The notes under the pieces: model-generated | Told to the model about the DNA's origin: nothing | The model's input: the letters and a program-made list of their open reading frames with translations, nothing else | The model's database searches: none | Shown here: positions 1 through 6,208 of the stretch, piece after piece | How positions within the stretch are numbered: position 1 is the stretch's first letter | Layout: the number at the start of each line of letters is the position of its first letter | Made by a program: the position numbers and the translations under genes | Source of the DNA: Planctomycetota bacterium | Lineage (GTDB): Bacteria > Planctomycetota > UBA8742 > SKZP01 | Assembly: GCA_007127275.1 (NCBI GenBank) | Contig: SKZP01000024.1 | Coordinates: 1 to 7,866, forward strand | Length of the DNA stretch: 7,866 nucleotides | Direction of reading: 5' to 3'

Positions 1-211
1 ACAGATGTCGCTCGCTACGCGAAACTGAAACGTTATTCTTGAGCGAGCGCAGAGTCGGTGGCTTCCCGTTCGTCCGCCGTGGAGGCAACGAGTTCGTAGT
101 CGTGCAGTCAGTGGCCCTGGAGTCCTTGCAAGAACGTAACGCCCCTCAAGCGCACGCCCTGGGCTACGCTCGGTCGCCGTTCGAGGCCTTGCAAGAACCT
201 GCGTGGTCGTA
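1..211. other. Non-coding stretch downstream of asd
   Basis: I see no convincing gene here. A TTG-started plus-strand reading frame (from 39, 85 codons) exists, but it has no ribosome binding site, runs into the 3' end of asd on the other strand, and matches no family I know. The stretch contains a 12-base direct repeat, CCTTGCAAGAAC, at 124-135 and 187-198; each copy includes the 8-base palindrome CTTGCAAG. No terminator-like hairpin with a T-run follows the asd stop codon on the minus strand. Confidence 0.4.
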
Positions 212-1255
212 CTACCCGTTGCTCGTGAGGTGGCCGCGCTTGTGCAACGCCTCGGCAATTTGCAACGAGTTTAGCGCGGCGCCCTTGAGAAGCTGATCAC
301 CGACTACCCAGAGAGCAAGGCCGGGGTCAAACACCTCGTCGCGGCGGATGCGGCCAATTGCAACCTCGTGCTTGCGGGCGCGTTCCAGCGGCAGCGGGTA
401 GACGGCCTCGGCCGGGGCATCCTGGACGACTACGCCGGGTGCGCTTTCGCACAGGCCGCGCGCCTCGTCGGGGCTAAGCTCGCGTTCGAGGTGCAAATGT
501 GCGGCCACGGCATGGGAGCGGAACACCGGCACCCGGCAACACGTTGCGCTGACCTTGAGTTCCGCAACCCCGAGGATCTTGCGCGACTCGTTGCGCAGCT
601 TCAGCTCCTCGCCACTGTAGCCGGCCTCGCCCGGATGAAAGGCGTCCACGTGCGGCAAGATGTTGAATGCAATCTGGTGCGGATACACCCGGGCGGCGAC
701 CTCGCCTTGGTTGCCGCCGACGAGCATGCGTGACTGTGCTTCCAACTCGGCAATGCCGCGGGAGCCACTGCCGGAGACGGCCTGGTAACTTGCCGCAATG
801 ATGGCGCGGACGCCGGCTGCGCGGTGCAGCGGGGCAATGGCGGTGAGCAGTACGGCAGTGGTGCAGTTGGGGTTGGCGACGAGTCGCCGGGGTGGCGCGG
901 TGTCAAGGGCGTCGACGTTGACCTCGGGCACGACCAACGGCACGTCGTCGTCCCCGCGGAATGCCGAGGAGTTGTCGACGACCGTGGCGCCGTGTTCGAG
1001 CGCCTTGGGCACAAGTTCGCGACTGATGCTTGAGCCGGCGCAAAAGAAGACGAGGTCGAACGGCTCGTTCTCCTCGAAAAGTTGCGGTCCCGTCGCTTGC
1101 ACCGTCAACGTTTGCTGGCCGAACGGCAACGCTCGGCCGGCACTGCGCGGCGAGGCGGTCGCGACTAGCTCGGTAAGCGGCAGCGTGGTTCGCTCCAGCA
1201 GTTGCAGCAGTTCGCGGCCGACCGCTCCGGTGGCACCGATCACGGCAATGCGCAT
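212..1255 (-). CDS. asd: Aspartate-semialdehyde dehydrogenase
   Basis: This 347-residue enzyme should convert L-aspartyl-4-phosphate to L-aspartate-4-semialdehyde with NADPH, the shared step toward lysine/diaminopimelate, threonine and methionine, in the cytoplasm. The N-terminus is a Rossmann dinucleotide-binding motif (GATGAVG, residues 8-13 region). The catalytic cysteine is Cys131 in the NPNCTT motif. Gln158 lies in SYQAVSGSGSRG, and Arg241 and His248 (RVPVFRSH) have the spacing of the substrate-binding Arg and catalytic His of the family. SSAFR and VPLVVPEVN are also classic. Length is normal. The start is the ATG at 1255, because it begins exactly at MRIAVIGATG and has GAGGTG nine bases upstream; the frame stays open upstream to 1345 but those 30 extra residues look non-coding. 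A Nudix gene lies 138 bases upstream, and a sigma70-like promoter sits in the gap. Family and key residues are clear. Confidence 0.97.
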   Translation of the reverse strand: MRIAVIGATGAVGRELLQLLERTTLPLTELVATASPRSAGRALPFGQQTLTVQATGPQLFEENEPFDLVFFCAGSSISRELVPKALEHGATVVDNSSAFRGDDDVPLVVPEVNVDALDTAPPRRLVANPNCTTAVLLTAIAPLHRAAGVRAIIAASYQAVSGSGSRGIAELEAQSRMLVGGNQGEVAARVYPHQIAFNILPHVDAFHPGEAGYSGEELKLRNESRKILGVAELKVSATCCRVPVFRSHAVAAHLHLERELSPDEARGLCESAPGVVVQDAPAEAVYPLPLERARKHEVAIGRIRRDEVFDPGLALWVVGDQLLKGAALNSLQIAEALHKRGHLTSNG

Positions 1256-1304
1256 GATTGCTTTCACCTCGTCGAAAATCCCTGGCGGTCCAATCACCGG
1301 GATG

Positions 1305-1333
1305 AGGATAAGTCGCCGTGCGTGCGCTGCCAA
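1305..1333 (-). promoter_or_regulatory. Candidate sigma70-type promoter for asd
   Basis: On the minus strand, TTGGCA (1328-1333, five of six to the -35 consensus) is separated by exactly 17 bases from TATCCT (1305-1310, four of six to the -10 consensus). Transcription would start near 1298, giving a leader of about 43 bases that contains the GAGGTG ribosome binding site of asd. The placement in the 138-base gap between the Nudix gene and asd is sensible. It is inferred from pattern only. Confidence 0.4.
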
Positions 1334-1393
1334 TGCCATGCGCAAAATGTTCGCCGTGCACCACTCGTACGCGGAGAACGCGGTCTGCGCAAC

Positions 1394-1882
1394 TTATCCC
1401 CCGTCGGTGCCCTCCAAATGAGTCGCGAGTCGTTCGAGTAGCTCGGCAAGTGGGGGCGTCGGGGCGAGACGCTGCTTTGCCTCGGGGAGCGGCAGCCATG
1501 CCGTTTCGTCGTGTTCGTCGGAGGCTTGCGGCGGCTGTGCCGCTTTGTCGAGCACGGCCAGGTAGTACGTGGCCCGTTTCGGTGTTGGCGCCGGCGGTCG
1601 GCCCGGGCCCCACGTGTCCGCGGGAACGGTGTAGTCCACCGACGCTTCCGCGTCTTTGACCTCGTGCACATCCGCCGGCACAAGGCCGGTTTCCTCGGCG
1701 AGTTCGCGCCATGCGGCCTCGCGGGGCACCTCTCCCGGGTCCAGCGTGCCCTTGGGAAAGCCCCAGCTTCCGTGGGTCGCATTGCGCAGCACCAGAAACT
1801 CATGCTCCCCACGTTCCGGTCGCTTGCGCGCCAACACGAAACCAGCGCTCTGCAACGAATCCGACGACGGCGAATTCCCCAT
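1394..1882 (-). CDS. Nudix hydrolase, diadenosine-tetraphosphatase-like
   Basis: This 162-residue protein is a Nudix-superfamily pyrophosphohydrolase. A perfect Nudix box (G-x5-E-x7-REL-x-EE-x-G-L) spans residues 45-67; Glu60, Glu63 and Glu64 are the expected metal ligands. The sequence just before it, SWGFPKGTLDPGE, is typical of the branch that includes bis(5'-nucleosyl)-tetraphosphatases (NUDT2/Ap4A hydrolases), which cleave Ap4A to ATP and AMP. The Tyr106-Tyr107 pair (ATYYLAV) also fits that branch. RppH-type RNA pyrophosphohydrolase or a nucleotide-sugar substrate cannot be excluded. No membrane segment or signal peptide is present. The ATG at 1882 is preceded by AAGGAGG nine bases away, so the start is secure. 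It lies 64 bases downstream of rnpA and may share its transcript. An insert rich in Pro/Gly at about residues 88-102 lies between two core strands. Confidence 0.9.
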   Translation of the reverse strand: MGNSPSSDSLQSAGFVLARKRPERGEHEFLVLRNATHGSWGFPKGTLDPGEVPREAAWRELAEETGLVPADVHEVKDAEASVDYTVPADTWGPGRPPAPTPKRATYYLAVLDKAAQPPQASDEHDETAWLPLPEAKQRLAPTPPLAELLERLATHLEGTDGG

Positions 1883-1946
1883 GAGGGCACCCCTCCTTAC
1901 GTTTCACGGAACCGCGGCGCACCGCTCGACAACTACACCCGGCGGT

Positions 1947-2399
1947 TCAGCTTCGGTTTTTCGAGGATTTGTTGCGCCCATACTTCTTTTTGCGCGCACG
2001 CGGTGCCGGCAGCGGCCGCTGCACGAGACGCTTCAGGCTTTCCTGCACCTCGGTAAGCGTTAGGTCCTTCGCCGCCTCCGGGCGCGGCATGACCACAATG
2101 TCGAGTCCTGCCGGCAACTCATGCTGCAACAGCCGAAACGCCTCTCGCACGAGACGCTTCACGCGGTTACGCCGAGGCGCGTGGCCCACCTTGCGGCCGA
2201 CGATCAATCCGAGCCGGCTCGGTGGCGTCACACGTTCGGTTTCAGCCTCACCGGCAATGCTTCGCTCCGCAAGAAATACAATCAAGCGACCGTCGCTGCG
2301 ACTACGGTTCGCGCCGAGGATTTCGTCATACTCCCGCTTCTTGCGCACGCGGCGTTCCGGCCCGAACCGATACCCGCGCTGCTCCACGGTGCTTTTCAT
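1947..2399 (-). CDS. rnpA: Ribonuclease P protein component
   Basis: This is the basic protein subunit of RNase P, which assists the catalytic RNA in removing 5' leaders from tRNA precursors. The family signature RRNRVKRLVREAFR lies at residues 76-89, preceded by RLGLIVGRKVGHAP, and the N-terminal RFGPERRVRKKREYDEIL (11-28) matches the usual start of the fold. I choose the ATG at 2399 (150 residues): it has AGGG eight bases upstream, and even so the protein is longer than the usual 115-130. A GTG at 2441 in the same frame would add 14 residues, but no ribosome binding site precedes it. The C-terminal tail after about residue 128 is very basic (RARKKKYGRNKSSKNR) and probably binds RNA nonspecifically. 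The gene follows the large acidic-protein gene by 68 bases. rpmH, yidD and yidC, its usual neighbours, are not present in this window. Confidence 0.93.
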   Translation of the reverse strand: MKSTVEQRGYRFGPERRVRKKREYDEILGANRSRSDGRLIVFLAERSIAGEAETERVTPPSRLGLIVGRKVGHAPRRNRVKRLVREAFRLLQHELPAGLDIVVMPRPEAAKDLTLTEVQESLKRLVQRPLPAPRARKKKYGRNKSSKNRS

Positions 2400-2467
2400 T
2401 TTCACTGCCCTGAACGTCACGGCATGTTCGTTGTTCACCACGCAGGGAAGACTGGACGGCAGGCGGT

Positions 2468-4381
2468 TTAAAGGCTGTCGTCGTCGAGGTCGTCCAGCTC
2501 GTCCAGGGGTGTGACATCAATGCTCGAACGGTCGAAGGAGCCGGTGATGCGCCGGACCTCGTCGCTGTCGACGGGTAAAGGAGCTTCGCTGGAGCCGTCC
2601 TTTGCCGGGGATTGCGCCGGGTTGTCGTCCTGCGAGTCGTCGAGCGGCCGAACCGGAATGGCGGGCGGGTCGTCATGTGCCGGGGCGTGTGCGTCGGTGC
2701 CTCCGTCGGAAAAGCCGAAGCCCCCTTCGGGGCGCGTGAGGCCACCGTCGATCAACGACTCGCCAAGCGTGGGCCCCGCCGGCTCCGGCGTGTCGTCGAC
2801 TGCATAATCCAACGAAGCAGAGCCCGGTGCGAGATCCGGGAACGCATCCGGTTCGGGGACGGTGGCGTCGTATTCGACCTGTTCCGCTGGTGCCTGCAAC
2901 TCATCCAGCGCCGGGGCACGTAGGTCTCCGTCGGCTAGCGACTCGACCTGCAACGTCCCAAAGCCGCTGTCGCCGTCCTCGTCACCGGCCGGGGCGTGCG
3001 CGGCACCGGCGGCGACGTCGGTGAGCGCCGCGGGCGCGTCCAGGTCGAGGTCCGCCTCGAATGGCGACGGCTCCTTGGCCGGCGGCGGGGCCGCGACATC
3101 ATGCGGGGCATCCCCGCCGACCTGCTCCCAAATCGGTGTAAGCGACGCAGGGGCCGGTACGTTGACATCCTCCGAAGACTCGGGGCGGCCGCTGTAGATG
3201 ACCTCCTCGGAATGCAACGTCGGCGGCTCACCGGTGCCGGCTGCAAACCCCACATCCATCCCGACCCCAGCGTCGGCGACCCCGTCCAGCGGTACCGAAT
3301 CTGGCACGTGGGGCGCGGGAGGATCCTCCACAACGGGGGGCGGCGGCATCTCTTCCAAGGGCTCGTCGTTCGCCTCGGCAGGCGGGAACAACTCCTCGCC
3401 GGGGGATTGCTGTTGAAACTTGCGCCCCGAGCCCTTGGGGGTAAGTGCCGCGAGGTCAAGGTCGACGTCGGAGCGGTCCGTCGCCTGAAACGGTCCCGGC
3501 TGACCTTTGGCGCGCGGGGCGAAGATGTTGATGTCGTCATCTTCGTCCTCCTCGGGCACGTCGACTCTCCTCGGGGGATCCGAGGAAAACTCGGGGGCCT
3601 GCGCTTCCCCGTCGGACGCACCAAAAAGGGCCGGCGGCTCCGCGGGAGCGGGGACCGAGTCGACGACGAAGTCGAGGCCGAGCTGTCCCTTCTGCTCGGA
3701 GTCGTGGTTCCCGGCGGCCCCAGAACGGATGTCAAGGTCTTCGTCGAGCTCGTTTAATGCCGCCACAGGCGGTGGAGGTTCAACAAAGGACTCCGGCTCC
3801 GGCACAGGCGGCGGCTCGGCGTCCGGCTCGGGATGCTTGGCGCGTGGCGGGGCGTCGGCGCTGTTGGCGAGAATCTCTTCCGTCGTCGGCTTGCGCTTGC
3901 GCCCGGCCGAGGCAGGCTCCGGCTCGGCCGGCGTTCGCTTCGGCGCGACCTGCCGCTGTTGGGCCGCCTCGGCCTGCAACGCCCCCGGTGGCGCGACCAT
4001 CCGCTCGACCGGCGCCTTGCTGTTCGCCGTTCGGTTGATGTCGTCGACGACAATCACCTTGCGCACCTGCTCCGCCGAGACGCGCTCCATTGACGTAGAG
4101 TCCTCGGGACTCAAGTACGTTTGATTCGGCTCGGCGTGATGCACGTTGTATTGGCGGCCACTGCCCACGCTGCGGTAAATGGCAATCCCCTGCGCGGCAA
4201 GCAGTTCCGTGACCTGCTCTGGGGTCAACGCCCCTTGCTTGATCAACAGGTGGCCGACCCGGCGAAAGCGGTTCGGCTCGCTCGAGGCAATCTCCTGCTG
4301 ACGCTGCAACGCCGCGTCCAACTGGTCCTGGGTGATCCAGCCGCGCTCGAGGGCAAGTTGGCCAAAAGGAACGTCCATCAT
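2468..4381 (-). CDS. Large acidic protein with N-terminal GspE/MshE-N-like helix-hairpin repeat
   Basis: Function not known; I do not recognise the full-length family. From the ATG at 4381 it is 637 residues. Residues 6-69 hold two repeats of one helical unit: FGQLALERGWITQDQLDAAL (6-25) and VGHLLIKQGALTPEQVTELL (42-61). This is the pattern of the N-terminal domain of type II secretion/type IV pilus ATPases (MshEN-type, which binds c-di-GMP in some members), but no ATPase follows. Residues about 70-135 are moderately conserved-looking (YLSPEDS, VRKVIVVDDIN). From about 145 to the end the chain is rich in Pro, Asp, Glu and Ala and is almost certainly disordered. It carries recurring acidic-hydrophobic motifs such as DVDLDLAAL (305-313), ADLDLDAPAAL (443-453), INIFAP (284-289) and the terminal LDELDDLDDD. 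No signal peptide or membrane segment is seen. The frame is open back to 4504, but the domain begins right after the MetMet pair, so I take 4381 (4378 is equally possible). Neither has a good ribosome binding site. The upstream neighbour is a paralogue. Confidence 0.75.
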   Translation of the reverse strand: MMDVPFGQLALERGWITQDQLDAALQRQQEIASSEPNRFRRVGHLLIKQGALTPEQVTELLAAQGIAIYRSVGSGRQYNVHHAEPNQTYLSPEDSTSMERVSAEQVRKVIVVDDINRTANSKAPVERMVAPPGALQAEAAQQRQVAPKRTPAEPEPASAGRKRKPTTEEILANSADAPPRAKHPEPDAEPPPVPEPESFVEPPPPVAALNELDEDLDIRSGAAGNHDSEQKGQLGLDFVVDSVPAPAEPPALFGASDGEAQAPEFSSDPPRRVDVPEEDEDDDINIFAPRAKGQPGPFQATDRSDVDLDLAALTPKGSGRKFQQQSPGEELFPPAEANDEPLEEMPPPPVVEDPPAPHVPDSVPLDGVADAGVGMDVGFAAGTGEPPTLHSEEVIYSGRPESSEDVNVPAPASLTPIWEQVGGDAPHDVAAPPPAKEPSPFEADLDLDAPAALTDVAAGAAHAPAGDEDGDSGFGTLQVESLADGDLRAPALDELQAPAEQVEYDATVPEPDAFPDLAPGSASLDYAVDDTPEPAGPTLGESLIDGGLTRPEGGFGFSDGGTDAHAPAHDDPPAIPVRPLDDSQDDNPAQSPAKDGSSEAPLPVDSDEVRRITGSFDRSSIDVTPLDELDDLDDDSL

Positions 4382-4623
4382 GGCAAGCAGGCTACAGCAA
4401 GGGCCAACGAAAGATACCGGGGACACCAAGCGGAGCGACAACCAGGCAAACGGTGCGCTTTGCTCCAGGGTTACACCGTACCGGGATGCAGGGCGGCGGC
4501 GCAAGTCATGTTTCGTGAATCAGCATCCAAAACATACGCGGAAACGTCCTGCAATCCCACGGGCATCACCCACTTCGCCCGGGGGTCGCACCCGTTTCGG
4601 GATTCAAGCCACGGGGGAAGACT

Positions 4624-4639
4624 GCGGGGTTAATCCCGC
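4624..4639 (-). other. Small GC hairpin after the upstream acidic-protein gene
   Basis: On the minus strand GCGGG-ATTAAC-CCCGC forms a perfect five-base-pair stem with a six-base loop, starting six bases after the TGA stop at 4646-4648. It is not followed by a T-run, so it is a weak terminator candidate at best and may only stabilise the mRNA 3' end. The rest of the 264-base gap (4382-4645) contains a six-base-pair inverted repeat, ACGGTG/CACCGT at 4450-4455 and 4474-4479, but no gene and no convincing promoter. Confidence 0.25.
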
Positions 4640-4645
4640 GCAATG

Positions 4646-5713
4646 TCAGTGCTCCTTCTCGTCATCCATGCCGCGGATGTCGCCGGAGTCGGCGACGTCG
4701 TCGCGTGGAACGAAGTCATCACTCAAGTCGAGCTCTTCAATGGAGTCCGAGAGTTCGCGGTCCTCCGCCTCGGCGCAGAAGGAGCCGTCGTTGTTTGAAC
4801 TCATGTCGTTGTTGTCGCTGCCACTGTCTTGTCGTGCCGCGGTTTGCGGGGCTGGCGCGTTACGTTCTTCTTCTTGTTGCGGCAGAAACTCGCGCAACAT
4901 CTCCGCGGGATCTTCGGGCTCCTTTTCGACGCGGGTGCCCCGGCCTTGCAGCTCGTTGCCCGGCTCGGGCTGCGGAGACGTCGTCGTCGCAGCCTGGGTA
5001 CGGGCGGTGGTGCCGAGTTCGAACACCGAGTCGTCCTTTCCCTCGACGGCGCCGCCGGACTGCTCTTGCTGCTCGCCGCCGATCGGTGCGAAGAGATCCT
5101 CCTCGTCCGCCTCCTTGCTACTGTGGCTGTCGCCGGTCGCTTCCGTCGGCTCTTGCGTCGCACCGACCATGCCAATGTCAATGCCGAGCGACTTGGCGGC
5201 ACGCGGCAGGGATGCCGGGCGTGCGACGCCTTTGCGCTTCTCCAGCGCGGCTTGGTACTCGCTCCAAATGTCTTGCGCGTCTTCGGGAGCGAGGAATCCG
5301 TCGTCGACGAGGATTTTCTCGAGGCGCTTGACCTCGTACAGGGCCTTGAAAAGCTGCTTTTGAAAGGCGAGCGCGTCGTCGAGTTGGGTCTGCGTGATCA
5401 GCCCTTTGCGAAATGCCCGCTTGCCGAAGAGCTTGTCCTCGCGTCGCTTGAGCGCATACTCGGAAGCTTTGACGAGAGCGGGTACTTTGTACCGTTCGAG
5501 GTTGCCGTTTTGCACCAGCACGTCGATCAGTGTGATTTTCTCGCCGCCAAACATGAAGCGTTCGCGCCATTGTTTGAGCGCATCCTGCAACAGCTCCGGC
5601 TGCAGCGAGGTATTTTTCAAAAGAATGGTGACGAGGCTGTGGGCGAGAAGCTCCGGGTCCATCTCCTGGAGAAACGACTCATCCGGCTTGGGCTTTTCTT
5701 TCGACTGTCCCAC
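4646..5713 (-). CDS. Acidic protein with two pairs of GspE/MshE-N-like helix-hairpin repeats
   Basis: Function not known. The protein is 355 residues from a GTG start at 5713, chosen because GAGGAGG lies six bases upstream; the open frame continues to 5941 without a plausible start or protein-like sequence. Residues 95-154 form two hairpin units, FGKRAFRKGLITQTQLDDAL (96-115) and RLEKILVDDGFLAPEDAQDI (130-149), strongly resembling the repeats of the next gene downstream (FGQLALERGWITQDQLDAAL). A more divergent pair occupies about 25-85 (SLQPELLQDALKQW, ITLIDVLVQNGNLERYKVPALV). From about 165 the chain becomes an acidic, Gln/Ser/Pro-rich, probably disordered tail. The tail contains EEDLFAPIGG (204-213), echoing DDINIFAP of the neighbour, and ends in a highly acidic segment (IEELDLSDDF, 325-334). 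No signal peptide, membrane helix or enzyme motif is visible, so a cytoplasmic adaptor or regulatory role is plausible but only inferred. The downstream paralogue starts 264 bases away. Confidence 0.75.
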   Translation of the reverse strand: MGQSKEKPKPDESFLQEMDPELLAHSLVTILLKNTSLQPELLQDALKQWRERFMFGGEKITLIDVLVQNGNLERYKVPALVKASEYALKRREDKLFGKRAFRKGLITQTQLDDALAFQKQLFKALYEVKRLEKILVDDGFLAPEDAQDIWSEYQAALEKRKGVARPASLPRAAKSLGIDIGMVGATQEPTEATGDSHSSKEADEEDLFAPIGGEQQEQSGGAVEGKDDSVFELGTTARTQAATTTSPQPEPGNELQGRGTRVEKEPEDPAEMLREFLPQQEEERNAPAPQTAARQDSGSDNNDMSSNNDGSFCAEAEDRELSDSIEELDLSDDFVPRDDVADSGDIRGMDDEKEH

Positions 5714-5719
5714 GAGGCG

Positions 5720-5726
5720 CCTCCTC
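5720..5726 (-). promoter_or_regulatory. Ribosome binding site that fixes a GTG start
   Basis: On the minus strand the sequence is GAGGAGG, six bases before the GTG at 5713-5711. It is the strongest Shine-Dalgarno match in the leader and decides the start of the 355-residue acidic protein against the longer open frame reaching 5941. Confidence 0.75.
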
Positions 5727-5746
5727 GGCAAACAAGCGATGCGGTA

Positions 5747-5768
5747 CGTAGGTTTCTTCAAGCCTACG
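5747..5768 (-). promoter_or_regulatory. Leader hairpin upstream of the acidic-protein gene
   Basis: Read on the minus strand, CGTAGGCTT-GAAG-AAACCTACG makes a nine-base-pair stem with one non-Watson-Crick pair and a four-base loop. It ends 33 bases before the GTG start at 5713 and 20 bases before its ribosome binding site. It could be an mRNA leader structure or a protein-binding dyad. It does not look like a terminator because no T-run follows. Confidence 0.35.
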
Positions 5769-5840
5769 CGGACGGCCCGGCCGGGCGCAAGGGCCAGCCC
5801 GGCAGCCGTGCATCTCCGCTGTGAGTGTCGACCGTCAAGC

Positions 5841-5859
5841 CCACCGACGCAGTCGGTGG
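5841..5859. promoter_or_regulatory. Perfect inverted repeat in the divergent region
   Basis: CCACCGAC and GTCGGTGG are exact inverted repeats separated by GCA (a perfect eight-base-pair dyad). Such a dyad in a divergent intergenic region could be an operator for a dimeric regulator or a stem-loop in an RNA leader. The sequence does not decide between them. Confidence 0.3.
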
Positions 5860-6208
5860 CTCTCGCACGGCCGGCGAAGGTCACGCGTAGTACGGCGGCA
5901 ATGCGCGAGTCCGGGCGCACAACCAAACATACGAGAAACACCCCTCGGGGACCACGTACCTCAAAACTGCTTCCTGCCCTGCAGGAGAACGGGTGCTCAC
6001 CGAGCGGTCAGTGGGCGTGGGAAATCTAGGTATCCCCGAGTCCTAAACGGCAAGTCCTTGCTCCGTTATCATCTACGCATTCGTTCACGTGCGGCACACG
6101 AGAAAGGCAATTTACGGGCGCCACGGTGTTTGCGAAACCGGGCGCTGTTTCAACGACTGCGCCACTGCCTCGTTGTCGCGCGGGGCGACCTTCACGGAAA
6201 GGACGACC

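Larger units (their letters stand above)
5714..6208. other. Divergent intergenic region with a cluster of hairpins
   Basis: No gene is supported in these 495 bases between the leftward acidic-protein gene and hemL. The left third holds several perfect or near-perfect inverted repeats. At 5747-5768 there is a nine-base-pair stem (one G-T pair) with a tetraloop. At 5775-5786 there is a 12-base palindrome, GCCCGGCCGGGC. At 5780-5803 there is a seven-base-pair stem, GCCGGGC/GCCCGGC. At 5841-5859 there is a perfect eight-base-pair stem, CCACCGAC/GTCGGTGG, around GCA. On the minus strand these would lie in the leader or promoter region of the gene starting at 5713. The right part must contain the hemL promoter; TATCAT at 6067-6072 is a possible -10 box, without a good -35. 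Confidence 0.5.

Noticed and set aside
39..296. TTG-started 85-codon plus-strand frame downstream of asd
   Set aside because: No ribosome binding site, overlaps the 3' end of asd on the opposite strand, no family match that I know. It might be a repeat-derived frame, but it cannot be supported as a gene.
2996..4124. Several plus-strand open frames (up to 253 codons) opposite the 637-residue acidic protein
   Set aside because: Gly/Arg/Ser-biased shadows of a GC-rich coding region; none has a start signal or recognisable domain.
4411..4440. Possible -10 TATCTT on the minus strand upstream of the 637-residue protein
   Set aside because: The nearest -35-like hexamer (TTGTCG) is 19 bases away and weak; such matches are expected by chance.
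4382..4504. 41-residue N-terminal extension of the 637-residue acidic protein
   Set aside because: The hairpin domain begins immediately after the MetMet pair at 4381-4376, and the extension is unlike the rest of the protein in composition. No start signal was found at 4504.
4332..5363. Long plus-strand open frame (343 codons), antisense to the acidic-protein genes
   Set aside because: It lies opposite two supported genes and is Ser/Arg-rich low-complexity sequence, the expected complement of an acidic GC-rich tail. There is no ribosome binding site and no family motif.
53..5861. Eleven-base match AGTCGGTGGCT at 53-63 and 5851-5861
   Set aside because: The flanks do not match, and only the second copy is part of an inverted repeat. 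A chance match is the simplest explanation in GC-rich DNA.
6044..6072. hemL promoter with -10 TATCAT at 6067-6072
   Set aside because: The -10 box is good, but the sequence 17 bases upstream (TAAACG) is a poor -35, so I do not list it as a feature.
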